Shown here: positions 11,722 through 25,100 of the stretch, piece after piece
Numbering within the stretch: the first letter of the stretch is position 1
Layout of the letters: every line of letters begins with the position of its first letter
From: Ricinus communis
Taxonomy: Eukaryota; Streptophyta; Magnoliopsida; Malpighiales; Euphorbiaceae
Direction: 5' to 3'
Length of the DNA stretch: 64,000 nt
Assembly: GCF_019578655.1 (NCBI RefSeq)
Contig: NC_063259.1
Location: 28,445,277-28,509,276 of the forward strand
Translations under genes and position numbers: made by a program
Notes under the pieces: model-generated
Told to the model about the DNA's origin: nothing
Database searches by the model: none
The model's input: only the letters and a program-made list of their open reading frames with translations

Positions 11722-14700
11722 ATGCCTTTTGAAGTTATGGATCAAAGGGGTGGAACTGCTTCGTCCCACTATTTTGAGGACATGCTGTTACCTGCTGAGG
11801 TACTCAAACCAACACAAATTTGCTTTTGAAATTTGCAGTCGTAGCTCTTTTTTTTTTTTTTTTTTTAAGAAAATATTTTTGATCCATTCTTGAGGTTGCA
11901 TAAGTTCTCTATGGTAACATTGTATTTTATTTATTTATTTATAACTGTTATTACACCTGAAAGAAGCGTTTTATCATCTTTATTTTTGGGTTTAAGTAAT
12001 TTCTTAGCAACTTCTATTGGGCAGAGGCAAATTGGGTTTTGGAAGCCGCATTCAATGCCCGATCACCAAAGTGAGTTCCATTCAGTTATTTGCTTTACTG
12101 AAGTAATTCAATCTGCCACTTTGTCTTGTTCTGAATACTTTCTCCATTATTAGAATTGCTCCTTGAGAGTGGGTTCTGGCTACTTGGTTTTTGGACCTTT
12201 ACATGTGAAAGTAACAAATGTCCTAATTGTGGGGATCTTATCATCTGTATCATGATCATTCATAATGGTTTTGTAAATCATTTCAACCTTTAAAAATGAT
12301 GATTACAGCGTCTGATGTAATGATTCCACAAGCTGTGAGGGCATTTAGTTAAATCTTTCTGTTTCTCAGTTAACATCTTAATGACATTTAGGTCTAAAGC
12401 TTTTAGATTAATCTTCTAGGTTTTCTTCCTGCCCCTGTTTCTGCATTCTGAAGAGTGTTTGTAGACTGCGCTTAATATTTAAATGGCATTCCTACAAAAT
12501 TTTGGCAATTCTAATCATTGTACCTATATTGTCTTTCAGTAGGAACAGGTGGAATGGTGCCATTTCCTAGCAGCAAATTGGTTGCTCCATCACCTTTGGA
12601 GAAATTTTCACCAGGTGGTGCATTGTCAGTGGATTACATGCAACTGCCTGACTCAGTTTTAGCAATGGATCAAAAGGAAAAGCTATCCATTGGTGAAGGA
12701 AGTACCAACATGTTAAAGAATTCATGGAATTCTGTGGATCAGAATGCAAAATCATGGTCAAGTTTATCTATGCAGCCTACATCTTATAGTTTGGGTGGAA
12801 ATAGAGCTGGTATTGGTGCCACTCAGTGGGAAAGCAGCCTATTCTCAAGCTCATTGTCTGAAGTATTTAATGGAAAGTGTAAGACTTTCCTTCTCATATG
12901 CTAGACTGATTATATGCAACGTGCTCTTACACCTTGCCTTATATGGTTGTGCTGGTTTATCTCAATGGCATGCTAAACATACACGACACATGAAAATTCA
13001 TCTTATCATGGTCAAGATGTGCATTACAAGAAGTTGTACCCCTAAAGTTATTCTTGGACTCTTTCCTTTCTTGTTTTCATTTCTGTTAAATCTCATCTTT
13101 TACCCGCATGCTGTCCTATCAAATTTTACTTTTGCAAATTGCCATTGTTTATTGCCACATGTTTGACCACTATTCCATGCATATCTGCAGTGAGATTATT
13201 GGAAAACGATATTCAATCACGTCAACCTGCTAAACCTATTGCTTTACCAAACGAGGAGGATGAGCCTTTTGAATCACTTGAAGAACTTGAGGCTCAGACT
13301 ATCGGGAATCTTCTTCCTGCTGAAGATGATCTGTTTTCTGGAGTGACTGATGAGCTGGGACATAATGCTCATACCAATGGCGGTGATGACTTGGAAGACT
13401 TTGATCTGTTTATCACTGGTGGAGGCATGGAACTGGAAGGGGATGATCGTCTGTGTGTGGGGCAAAGGAATTCTGATTTTGTTGGGGCACTTAGCAATCT
13501 CCAAGGGGGTTCTAATGGTTCAGTTGTGGGTGAACATCCGTATGGTGAACACCCTTCTAGAACACTTTTTGTCAGAAACATCAATAGCAATGTTGAAGAT
13601 TCTGAGCTAAAGGCTCTTTTTGAGGTGCATGTCATTCGATCTTTTTGTGTGACTTAGTTAATTCAGCCTACTTACATGTTAAATTGACATTTGCGTTTTA
13701 TTCTGACAGCAATATGGAGATATCCGAACTCTTTATACAGCCTGCAAACATCGTGGCTTTGTTATGATCTCTTATTATGACATAAGAGCAGCCCGAAATG
13801 CAATGAGATCCCTTCAGAATAAGCCTCTGAGGCGTAGGAAACTTGACATACATTACTCAATTCCAAAGGTGCATGGCCTCTGTGCCTTATCTTAAAAACA
13901 TCTTTCTAATTGTTGCACTTCATGTCATTTGTGTGACTGATCTTAAAAAAATGGAGTTTTGCTTTTACATATTTCATATATCTCTTGCTTACTTGGTGTT
14001 TTTGGCATTCCGCTGTCTCAGGATAATCCATCTGAGAAAGACATTAACCAGGGCACTCTGGTGATCTTCAACCTTGATTCTTCTGTTTCAACTGAGGAGC
14101 TTCACAAAATATTTGGAGTTTATGGTGAAATTAAAGAAGTAATATAGGATCTCAATATCATATTGCATCCTGCTAATGGATGAAGTATATCCAATTTACA
14201 TAGTTGTTATTTGTGGTTTGCAGATCCGTGAAACTCCACACAAGCGACACCATAAATTCATAGAGTATTATGATATTAGATCTGCAGAAGCAGCCCTTTC
14301 TGCATTAAACAGGAGCGACATTGCAGGGAAGCAGATCAAGCTTGAACCAAGCCGTCCTGGGGGCACAAGACGGTATTGTCATTTTCTGCTGATAATTAGT
14401 TTAGATTACCTAGTTAATATTTCTTCTAATTGGAAATCATGGCTCTCATATTTTGTATTCGAACTTAAAGGAGAAGAGTGGATCACTTGAATTCTATTTC
14501 CTTAACTTCATTTCTTCTTCTTTTATGCTATGATTTCTAACTCGTGAGTGAAATTGCTACTTGTTTCTGGACTAGTTTAAGATGCCGCTAGCACATCTTA
14601 ATTAGTTCCTTACCCCACGCAATTTCTTCTTGTTGAATTCCTGTCTATACTGTTATTTGATAAAAAATTTCTATTACAGTTTGATGACAAAGCCTGAGCA

Positions 14701-17700
14701 GGAGCAAGATGAATCCGGTCTTTGTCAAAGCCCATTTGAGGACTTATCATCTGGTCGATTAGGTAGGATTTTTTGCTTTTAGAAATCTGTTCATGTTCAA
14801 TAAGGGTGGAATTTCTTTTCTTCAAGCATACGTTTTTCTAATCATTATACTATGTCTTAAGCAGCAACATTTTCTCCTGGAGTTATTGCATCTAGCTGCA
14901 TGGAAAATGGATCGACCCAAGTTATACATTCTGCTATCCAGTCGCCTGTGGGTTCATTTATTGAATCTCATCGGAGTTCTAGTGTTCCAAATAACTTGCC
15001 CTCCCCAGTGTCGGTGACATCTATTAGCAAACAGTTTGGTCTTCATGAACCTAACCGTTCCATGGATGAAATGATGTTTGGTAACCAACGTATTCCGAGT
15101 TTCCACCCTCATTCTTTGCCGGAGTATCCTGATGGTTTAGCCAATGGTGTTCCGTTTAATTCCTCAAGCTCTATTGGAGGCATGGCTCATAGTGTTGGTT
15201 CCAAAGTGACAGAAGGAATTAGCAGCAGGCATATTCAAGCAGTAAGCTCGAATGGGCACCTGATGGAACTAAATGGAGGCGGTAGGTTCAGATGATTATT
15301 ATGTGCTAGGTTCCATTTCATTTTACTTCTTGTCTTACATTTCAATGAGGAGAGACAAAGGCCGCTAACTAAAAATTAGGAGAATAGAATTTCAGGTCTT
15401 ACTGTTGAAGTTAGCTACTGATAATTCAGAAACTATGACAATAGGCTTCATATCATGGAAAGATTCTTTTAATGCATAGAGATGTACAAAAATAATGATT
15501 ATAATTATGCTTCAGGTTTCACAATCAGATTGTTTTAAGTGGGCCAAATCTTTAATAAATATCTGGACAAAAAACTGCTTTCTGAACAGCTCAGACTAAG
15601 CTTGCTGAATGAATGTGAATCTTCATAGTAGTTAATTGTCTGATGACAGTGGCTTACCATAAGATGGATATGCTCTTGTGATCTGCAATTCATGTTTAAC
15701 AATTGAATTGCAATGTTGAGCTAAAAATGTGTTCCAAATTATTTTTCCATACTAATAGCCTATAAGATGGAGAGTAATTGGTTTAGGTGCATTTTAGGGG
15801 AGTTATTACAAGATAGCTGGCTATAACCCAAGTGTAAGTGTGTGTGGCATGTACATACTTAATATGCAACTCACCTTAAAATGTTTTAATAGTGGAACAG
15901 GTTGCTTTTGCAAGATTAGAATATGTTTTCTAAAGAAGTATGGATGGTTAAAACTCCTCTTCTGCGATGTGTTTGAGGGCTTTTTATTATTCAAAACTTC
16001 ATTGCTCTCTCTAGTTAACTTTTATTTTCTGAAAGTACTAGTGCTTTCTAAATTGAAATGGAGCTATGCAGTAAATGGGAAATTTATTTTATCCTTCAGT
16101 GATTGAGAATCCAATATAACAGTAAACAAGTTTTATAGGATACCTACCAAACTCTTAAACTTATCATGTTTCCTGAAAGAAAACCCTAGTCTCACCACCT
16201 GATTTATTATCGATGGTCCATTTGTATTCCTCTAACTTGTATGCTGTCATATGGAATGCTTCAGAAATTCTCAGTTTATCTTGGATATTATTTTGCTTAG
16301 TTGGGAGATACACAATGGTTGAACTGAAACCCATAAATTTCTTTCTACACTAAAATTTAATCTAGTTAGCCATTACTAATGAAGTTTTAGTTGATAGCAT
16401 CATCTTCTAATTTATTGATTTTTTTTTTTTCATTTCTTCTTAAATAAAATCTTTCCCCAGTTTTTGGATCCTCTGGAAATGGAAGTCTTCCTGGACATCA
16501 TTACATGTGGAACAATTCCAATACAAATCAGCAACATCATTCAAGTCGTATGATTTGGCCAAATTCATCATCATTTACCAATGGTGTTCATGCTCATCAC
16601 CTTCCGCATATGCCTGGTTTTCCTAGAGCACCTCCAGTTATGCTCAACACAGTACCTGCACACCATCATGTTGGATCTGCACCATCTGTAAATCCCTCCG
16701 TGTGGGAAAGACGACATGCCTATGCGGGGGAATCTCCAGAAGCTTCTAGTTTCCATTTGGGTTCTCTTGGGAGTGTGGGCTCACCACATCCTATGGAAAT
16801 TGCTTCCCACAACATTTTCTCTCATGTTGGTGGAAATTGTATGGACATGACCAAAAATGCTGGACTACGCACTGCTCAGCCAATGTGCCACATTTTCCCT
16901 GGGAGGAACCCAATGATCTCAATGCCAGCCTCTTTTGATTCTCCTAATGAACGTGTGAGAAATCTCTCACACCGTAGAATTGACTCGAATCCGAATCATT
17001 CAGACAAAAAACAGTATGAACTTGATCTTGACCGCATAATGCGTGGTGAAGACAGTCGAACCACATTGATGATAAAGAACATACCAAACAAGTATACTTC
17101 TAAGATGTTGCTGGCCGCAATTGATGAGTACTGTCGAGGAACTTACGACTTTATATACTTGCCAATTGATTTCAAGGCAAGTAAACTTTCAAGTGGAAAA
17201 ATCCTATCATTCTAAGTCTGTGCACACACATTCACGTAATTTACCTATTTCATATTTGTAGCACTGATTCAAATTTATGATGATTATTTAACAGAACAAA
17301 TGCAATGTGGGCTATGCATTCATCAACATGATTGATCCTCAGCAGATTATTCCATTCCACAAGGTCTGATGCTGGCTTTAGCCAAGTGATAATAGTTTTA
17401 TGCATTCTCTCTGGAAAGGGGACCGCCAAATTTCTCAACCCTGAATAAGAACTAAAAAGCTAACTATACAGTGCACACATATTTTTTGCAGGCATTCAAT
17501 GGAAAAAAATGGGAGAAGTTCAACAGTGAAAAAGTCGCATCTCTTGCATATGCTCGGATTCAGGGAAAATCTGCTCTTATTGCCCATTTCCAGAACTCAA
17601 GTTTGATGAATGAGGATAAGCGCTGTCGGCCCATACTCTTCCATACTGATGGTCCAAATGCTGGTGATCCGGTATATAAATAAGGCTTTCATTTATCCTT

Positions 17701-18500
17701 TCCATTGAAATATTTCTCCTGATAATATTTAATGACTGTCTATAGATATTATATAATCATTTTTGGCGTTTGCATCTTTCTGATAGTATTATCTTGTATT
17801 CTATTTTTTCTTAGCTGGTATAAAAGTCTAATAAAAAATTTCGTGTAGGTTTGGTTGAACTTGATGCAGTTCTCTGATTGGATATTGTTCTCATCTCTAG
17901 GCTTAATAAGCACTGATAACTAAGTTCAAAATCTGAGTGTATTGTTAACATAAGTTGGATCTGATGGTAACCAATAGAGTTTGTGTGCTAAGATCATGTC
18001 AGTGTCAAAGTTAGATCATAATATGTGGGATTTGTCAAAGTAGATATCCACTGAAAGCTTCCTTTGGTGATTAATCCTATTCTGTCATGAAGAAAATCAG
18101 CACAAAATAAGGAAGGCTACAAATCTATAACTGTCTGCATTTAACGAGTTATCTTAAACTGTGGTTGTTAATTAGAAGATGATGGTTCATTATCTTAAAA
18201 TGTTCATTATCTGAATTATAACTTGAGGATGATGGTCTAGGCTGGATATGTATTGCATATGGATTATGAAAGAGAATCCTCTGTTCAAGATTTGTTGGTT
18301 TGCTACCATCTAACATTTGGTGTCATAACAAATACTTTTTCTTGACTATGCAGGAGCCCTTCCCCATGGGAACCAATGTTCGGTCAAGATTGGGCAAACT
18401 GCGGACTAGTGGTAGTGAGGAAAATCACCATGGGAATCCTTCAACTTCAGCAAATGGAGAGGATTCTTCTGTTGGAACGGACTCATCGGGTTCTGATTGA
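11722..18500 (+). CDS. MEI2-like RNA-binding protein (ML1/ML4-like), 977 aa
   Basis: Thirteen coding exons: 11722-11799, 12025-12070, 12540-12878, 13191-13624, 13710-13868, 14022-14138, 14224-14372, 14680-14762, 14865-15281, 16461-17176, 17295-17363, 17492-17671, 18354-18500. They join into one 977-codon frame. The protein has the family layout: a low-complexity N-terminus beginning [10 protein letters not shown], an acidic block (residues ~165-230), RRM1 (~277-350, SRTLFVRNI), RRM2 (~357-440, [11 protein letters not shown]), a long Ser/His/Met-rich linker, and the diagnostic C-terminal MEI2-type RRM3 (~808-925, [18 protein letters not shown]). Plant MEI2-like proteins are RNA-binding regulators of meiosis, meristem activity and vegetative growth, named after fission yeast Mei2. 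N- and C-terminal similarity suggests the Arabidopsis ML1/ML4 clade (from memory). Intron 10 is GC-AG (AAG|GCAAGT at 17177), required to keep RRM3 in frame. No damage is seen. The 3'UTR probably runs to about 19,000. Confidence 0.93.
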
Positions 18501-19759
18501 GCATTATGCTTACTCCAAGGCACTAACTCTAAAATCCTGTATAAGAGTACAGAAAACCATATCTGCCCCAGTTCTGTACATTAGGGGTGGCCTGACAAGA
18601 CAAGTCTCTTTTTGGCTATAGAGAAACTCGTTTACAAAGTTCTGGATGCGGAAGTGCACATTCAGAGCCAAGTGGGCTACAGCAAAATTTTCTTATCTAG
18701 GCCAAATATGAGTATAGAGAATGGCCTAACAAAGGCTCAAAATTTTGGGTAGTCGTGACTAAAACAATATTAGGATACTCGCGGAAGTCGCCCACTTGTG
18801 CACAGGTTTAAGAGGGATCTTCTGTGTTATCGTTTTCAGTTTTGTATTATCTCTGAAATTTTCAATTTTCCCTGAGGTGTTCGGAGTCATTGATGGTTCA
18901 GTTTTTGTTTAAGGGCCGGGGCGACTGCTCAAGGGCAGTTGCAACGCATTAAACGTATCCTGGTTGTAGAAATTTTTGAAGTTCTTATTGTCTACTATAA
19001 CCAATATACTATTTAATGTTTTATTCGGTCATGGCATGTTCTGTTCTGTCCTGTCCTGCTTTGTAACAGAATTAGCTAACTAGTTTTCTTGAGGTAGTGT
19101 TTGTGCTTACTTATATTTCCCTTTTAACATCTGTGTTTGATTCCACGAGTGAGACGCAAAGCTTGAAACTTTCCTTTTTTTTTTTTTTTTTTCTTTTCTG
19201 TACATCTTGAACACATGTTGAATATGCCAAACTTGGTTGGGAATCTTAGAGGTTGCTTTATAACACATCAAAGTTTTTATTTTCTTTATTTAATCTCTGC
19301 GATATCCTAAATTAACACAGTCAGCCTTTTTACTTTATCATTTTTTAACATCAGGTTCCAAAAGGGCACAAATCATGGCACCTAAACAGCCAAGTAGCTT
19401 TTCTTTTTGCGGTATTACTATTGAAAAATACAAGAAATAAACAGAGAAAAGAAAAAGGGTTAAGTTAAATCTAGGTCATTATTTGAAATCTTACATTACA
19501 AAATAAAAAATAGAAAAATGCAAATACTGAACAAAGAAAGACTCTGATGGATCTCGTTTACTTTTATCCCCCGACTCTGCTGAGCTAACAACTAATCTAA
19601 ACCATTCGTATTTGGTTTTTATGCCATTCCAATCGAACGGTGCTAACACCAAAATCCTACACGTATCAGTTCAGCGACATAATTGAAAAGTGATTTAAAA
19701 TTTAATTCCTTCAAAATCAGCATATTCCCGCGAATTCAGAGCTCTTCTTCCACTAACAA
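18501..19759 (+). other. 3'UTR of the MEI2-like gene and short spacer
   Basis: The first ~500 bp are probably 3'UTR; AT-rich candidate polyadenylation sequence lies around 18990-19030. A ~19-base poly-T run sits near 19173. The rest is AT-rich, with the promoter of the APO gene assumed in the last few hundred bases; no clear TATA box was found. Confidence 0.5.
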
Positions 19760-21136
19760 ATGCAGAAAAGACTAATATGTGATCGCATGCTATTGAAGAG
19801 ACTACATTCCTGTTTAAATCAAAGCTTATGTTTCTCTTCGGGAAGATCCCTAACCCTAATAGGCGCCCAAGCAGACAATCCTCTGTACGCAGACATACCC
19901 AAGCCCCGTAGAGACACGTCAGAGAGAAAACCCTATCCGACGCCAATCAAAGTATTGATTCAAAGAGCGAAGCAAGAAAGAGAAGCTAGAAAGGTCCAGC
20001 CTTGTAGAGTTCTTGAACATCCTCCTGATAATGGATTATTGGTCCCTGAACTCGTTGAGGTCGCTCACCGAGTTTATCGAGCTCGACAATCCCTCCTTTT
20101 TGGCCTATCTAAGCTCGTTAAAGTCGTTCCGGTTCAACGCTGCAGGTAATTAACTGCTCTTATCAATTCGTAATTTTTCAATTATCGATGTTTAATAGTA
20201 CCCTATACTTTTTTAAGGTAACCATGTGCTTTGAGTTCATTGGTTTTGCTTATTCTAAATAGCCTCTTAATGCTTAGGTTCTGTTCTGAGGTTCATATTG
20301 GCCATGTGGGTCATGAGATCAGAACCTGCACTGGTCCAGGAAGTGGTAAGCGGACTGCTACTCATGTTTGGAGGGAGGGAGGAGTTCATGATGTGGTATT
20401 TTTCCCCAAATGCTTCCATCTCTACGACCGCGTTGGAAAGCCAAGAGTTGGACATGATGAGAGGCATAGTGTCCCTAGAATTCCCGCTATTTTGGAGCTC
20501 TGTATACAAGCTGGTGTAAACCTAGATAAGTTCCCTACCAGGAGGAGGACTAAACCTGTTTATTCTATTGAAGGAAGAATAGTAGATTTTGAGCAAGTTG
20601 CCAACAAGTATGACATGAGCGAAAAATTTCACTCGGAGAATATTGATCCTCTTGTAGATTATAGTTCTGGGACTAGAGATGATAAAGTAACAACACATCT
20701 TAAGTTGGAAGTCTCAAATGAGTTGGGGGATGTAAGTATTGGGACAATGGAATCCTGGTTTGAAATGATTTCAGGTGCAAAGAATATCATGGAAAAGTAT
20801 AGTGTGTTAACTTGTGGATATTGTCCGGAGGTTCAGGTAGGTCCCAAGGGACATAAAGTGAGGATGTGCAAGGGAACCAAGCATCAGGCTAGGGATGGTC
20901 AACATGCATGGCAAGAAGCAACTATAGAGGATCTTGTAGGTCCAAATTATGTCTGGCATGTTCAAGATGTGAATGGTCCTCCTCTAGATAACAATTTAAA
21001 GAGGTATTATGGCAAGGCTCCAGCTGTGGTGGAGCTATGTGTGCATGCTGGTGCGCCTGTTCCAGATCAGTACCGGAGTATGATGAGATTAGATGTTGTT
21101 CCTCCTAACCGTGATGAAGTTGATCTCGTTGCCTGA
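19760..21136 (+). CDS. APO4: APO protein 4-like, probable mitochondrial RNA-binding protein, 414 aa
   Basis: Two exons, 19760-20145 and 20278-21136, give 414 aa; the AG|G junction keeps an Arg at the splice. The product has two plant-specific APO motifs. The first starts near residue 127 (CRFCSEVHIGHVGHEIRTC), the second near residue 308 (CGYCPEVQVGPKGHKVRMC). Each has the C-x2-C ... H ... C spacing and ends in a PAVVELC/PAILELC-type helix. Founding member APO1 is known to bind RNA through this zinc-dependent domain and to promote chloroplast group II intron splicing; APO4-type proteins are annotated as mitochondrial. The N-terminus (MQKRLICDRMLLKRLHSC...) is basic, hydroxylated and low in acidic residues, consistent with an organelle presequence. 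The APO4 versus APO3 choice rests on remembered similarity and is less certain than the family. The gene lies head-to-tail between the MEI2-like and WD40 genes. Confidence 0.88.
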
Positions 21137-22162
21137 ATTGGTGTTTCACAATACTATAAATGTGTATTGGTATCACTTAGATAAGCTGTGGATGATGAAC
21201 AAATACTGTATATATGGTCTTGCCATGTGATTTCAGGCAAGAATGTGGACAGTGTTTGCTCTACCGGTCCTTGGCATGCCTCTAGGTTGTTTTCATATGA
21301 ATTGGCCCAACAATTTTCCCGAAGTCCTCGAAAATTTGATGATGATATCATGCCTGTAGTTTGCAAGCAGCCAATGAATATGGATAGGAGTATGATTAAT
21401 AATTTACACCATTTCAAAGTGAAGGGGAAATGAAGTAGAGGATGAGTGGGGAAGTGTCAGCTAAGTTGGTACAATAATACAAGTTTCCCCAAGTGTAGTT
21501 TATTCATCTTTGCAAATTGTGGCAGAGGAGATTTCAATTTCATCTCCAAATGCCTGATCAGACTGAAAGTTACTCGAGAGATTTTAAGTCCAAATTCAAA
21601 CCATAGCCAAAACATTCAACATTCCATTTGTCAGTTGCTCGATCGAGTAACTAAGGAATCTCCTTCGGTTGTTTACTTATGGAGGGGGTTAGTTTAGTTA
21701 GTGCTGCAGTTTGGTTTCACTTGGCGAAATAAATGGAGTACTCGTACACTCCTAATTACACTGGCACTAGACTACTAGTTCAATCGGTCTTCCTTTGTAA
21801 CACTGTCACTTGATCTCATAGAAGATTCAAGTTTAGGAATTTCAAAACCTAACTATAAGAAAAGGAACTAAAATCTAAATTCTGTTAAATTCATCAGAGA
21901 ATAAAATAAGGAAAGTACCCCAAAAAAAAATATACACGCGCGGAAAAGGTAAGACAAAACCACGATTGGGCTTCGCACGCTAGTCGCGAAGTGCGTACGT
22001 GCGGAGTGCCCCCCTAACACATAAGTTTCGAAGGGCGTCTCATTCTTCTGGCGCTCGCCGAGGGACGCGACACGAACGAAGGTACTGCTGTGTCTGTATA
22101 TTAAGGAAACACAGACACTATCGTCCCTAACAGTTTCTCGTTATATATAGAAACAAAGAATT
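21137..22162 (+). other. APO 3' region and GC-rich promoter of the WD40 gene
   Basis: 21137-21700 is probably APO 3'UTR plus spacer; the frames there resemble nothing known. 21940-22090 is unusually GC- and CpG-rich for this window and contains the inverted repeat CTTCGC-(9 nt)-GCGAAG (about 21969-21992). TATA-like sequences occur at about 22097 (TGTATATTAAGG) and 22143 (TATATATAG), just ahead of the next ATG. I read this as the WD40 gene promoter. Confidence 0.5.
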
Positions 22163-25100
22163 ATGAGCGCGAGTACTTCGATTCTCAAAAAACCAAAACT
22201 AGAGCAACACAGCGGAGAAGAGGAGAACGGAGGAGAGCGAGAGGTAGGTACGAGCTTACAGGAACAAGAGGAGGCTTTGGTTGCCTTGATCGAGCACCGC
22301 GCTCGCGAAGTTGATCATCTCAAAAGACGTATCTCCTATTATCAATCTCAGGTTCTTCTTTTCTTCTTCTTCTTCTTCTTTTTTTTTTTTTTAATTTTTA
22401 TTTTCTTAACACATTTATTCCTTAATAAAACGTTCTTCCAGTTTCGTCATTTTCTGGTTCTACAATTACATTTGAGGGTTTCTTTCTTTCTTCTCCTGTT
22501 TATTTAATTGTTACATTTCTGTGTTGCTAAGTTAGTAGTAACTTTGTTTTAAGGTGAACTATCTTTAAATTTCTTAACATTCCCAGTCTCAATTTCATGA
22601 TTAAATGGTAATTAGTGACTTAATTCTTTTAAGAAGTTGGTGTTGTTTTAGGACTGTTTGAATGTGTGCATTTCTTTAGTAAATTTCCATTATGATGAAG
22701 TAACACGAATTTTATGTAAATTGAAAATTGTCTGCTTGCAAAACCTAAAGTTAAAATTGAAGATGATAGTACAGATGATATATCATTCAATCACAGTTTG
22801 TACCAAAAGTACTATGATGTGATTGGTTTGGTTTAATATATTAACATAGCGAATCTACATTTTTCTTTTAGGGAAGTATGAGCTAATTATTTCTTTCAAA
22901 CTGTTTGCAGCTCCAGGAAACAGAAAATAAGTTGCATGATTCAGAGTCTAGATTGGCTCGCTTGCGTGCGCAGAGGATTGCACCATCAGCTAAAGCTTCA
23001 CCGGGAAGTGGGACTAAAAGTGTGAAGGTGATTGCCCCTATCAATATCAATGAAGGTTCTTCTAGGAGCCAACCACAGGCCAAAACTGAACTTCTAATTC
23101 CTGCAATAAATCCAAAAACATTTCAACCTAGAATATCAGGAGGGTTTGGTACAAAAGCTTCTGCTGTTTCCACTACTCAATCAAGTCCTTCCAGGCATAC
23201 TAACACTGTTCCAAAATTAAAAGGGGAAAAAAATTGCAGAAGTTCCCCTGAAGCTGAAGTTGAAGCTAGGGGAACAAAAAGGAAGCTTGGTAAGGGTGCA
23301 TGTATGGAATTGGATTTTGCATTCCTTGATACTTTGTTACTTGCTTTCAAAGTCTTGAAATTAGTTATCTTTGAAGGTCAACCAAAATTTTTCTTTATAT
23401 TTTCAGAACAGAAAGAACACAAGGAATTGATTCCCTTGATTCGCAGTAGCTCTTCTCCTTCCACTATTGACTGCTATGCAAGCAATAACATCTCTAGTCA
23501 GCACAAGAGAAAGTTGAGAAGTCTTATTTTATGTCCAGTAAATGATCAGCTTTTTGCAACCAGGTGATTGATCATTTGAAACTGACTAACCTGCAAGAGA
23601 GAAAAAGTCCCTATAAATGATTTGGAAGTTATATTGTTCTGATAATATCAAAGACATCACGAGTTTGTTGTTCCTGCCTGTTTAGTAATATAACTAACAG
23701 TAAATAAAAGGAAAATGTATGATTTCATGTTCATATCTCTCTTACTTTCACTGCCTGTAACATGAGTATAATTCTGCAATATTGAAGGTACATGTTTTGT
23801 AAGAGAAATTTATGTCATTCTAAACAGACTAATGGAATATATATGTGCAAAATCAATTTTGGCTAATCCATCAATCACTCAAAAGATAGACTACTCATAA
23901 CTCCATAAGTGCATGTGCCTTTAGAGCAAACATCATCATGAATTTTCCAAATTCTGAAATGTTGAAGTGACATTTATGCAACAGGAAATACATGTCATTG
24001 TAGATAGGCTAACAGAATATTTATTTTGGAAAATCAATTTTGGCTAATCTTCAAGTAACTGAAAAGGTAGACAACTCACTATGTAAAGTGCATGCGCATT
24101 TTGATTCAAACATGGACATGAGTTTTCTTTTTGCTTACAAGCTCTTTAGTTATGAGGAAGAAATGTAATGCTTGAGGTTTAAGGATGAGAAAAGTAGTAC
24201 AGGTTATTGAGTGTTCTCTTGTTGCTTATGTGGTTTAGTTTTTTATGTTTAGCACATGAATACCAAATTAACTTCACTGGCATTAGTTTATTCTTTTTCA
24301 CTCTCATTAAATCTTATGTGTCTGACTCGTTTATTGTTTTGGAACATGTATAGTGCTCTGGATGGAGTGGTGAACTTGTGGCAAATCCAGTCGCGGGGGT
24401 AAGTCTTGTATTTGGCCCCACTTTATGCATAGTTTCATATATCCTAGATTATCATTTTGGGGAAGTACGCCCAAACATGGTTATGATGCTTGGACGCTGC
24501 AAATTTGTACGGAATATATGAATTGTAAATTTGGGGACCCTGACTGCTGGAGAGGTACCAGTTCTGATGGTGGTATGAGTTCAAGCAACATAGAATTGAT
24601 TTCCAGTTCTCTGCATTAAATGACTTAAATAGTTGAATAATAGATCTGCAAAGTAGTAAAGGGCGCATGCGGGGATGGTAGTTTAACTCACTGCACAATT
24701 CTGTACGTTTGACAATGGGATATGCACTTCATCGAATGTTAGTATGTGTTCCATAGCATTCTTGATTCTTTCTACAGGTGTTATGCAGGCATTTCTTAAT
24801 TATCATTTGGTGATAATTTATCATCCTTTTGTAACTGAGGATGCTATTTTGTCCTCAGTTTTCAACCAATCAAGCAGGTCGTCACTCCTTTCCTATTTTG
24901 CCTGATGAGAACTTCTATACTGAACCTATAGTATTTGGAGTTCATAGTGAGACAAAGGTCTGCCATAGAAAGGGATTTACTAGATTTCGTCATGGACAAA
25001 CTCTTAGGAACATCTCTTAATTTATCCTCAGACTGTCAATTTGAATGGGCAGTTCTGTGATACACACTGGATATGTAAGTATTCATGTTTTGGATTCTGC

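Noticed and set aside
21188..21433. 81-codon frame downstream of the APO gene
   Set aside because: Lies where APO 3'UTR is expected, matches no family I know, and overlaps a similar-length frame on the other strand.
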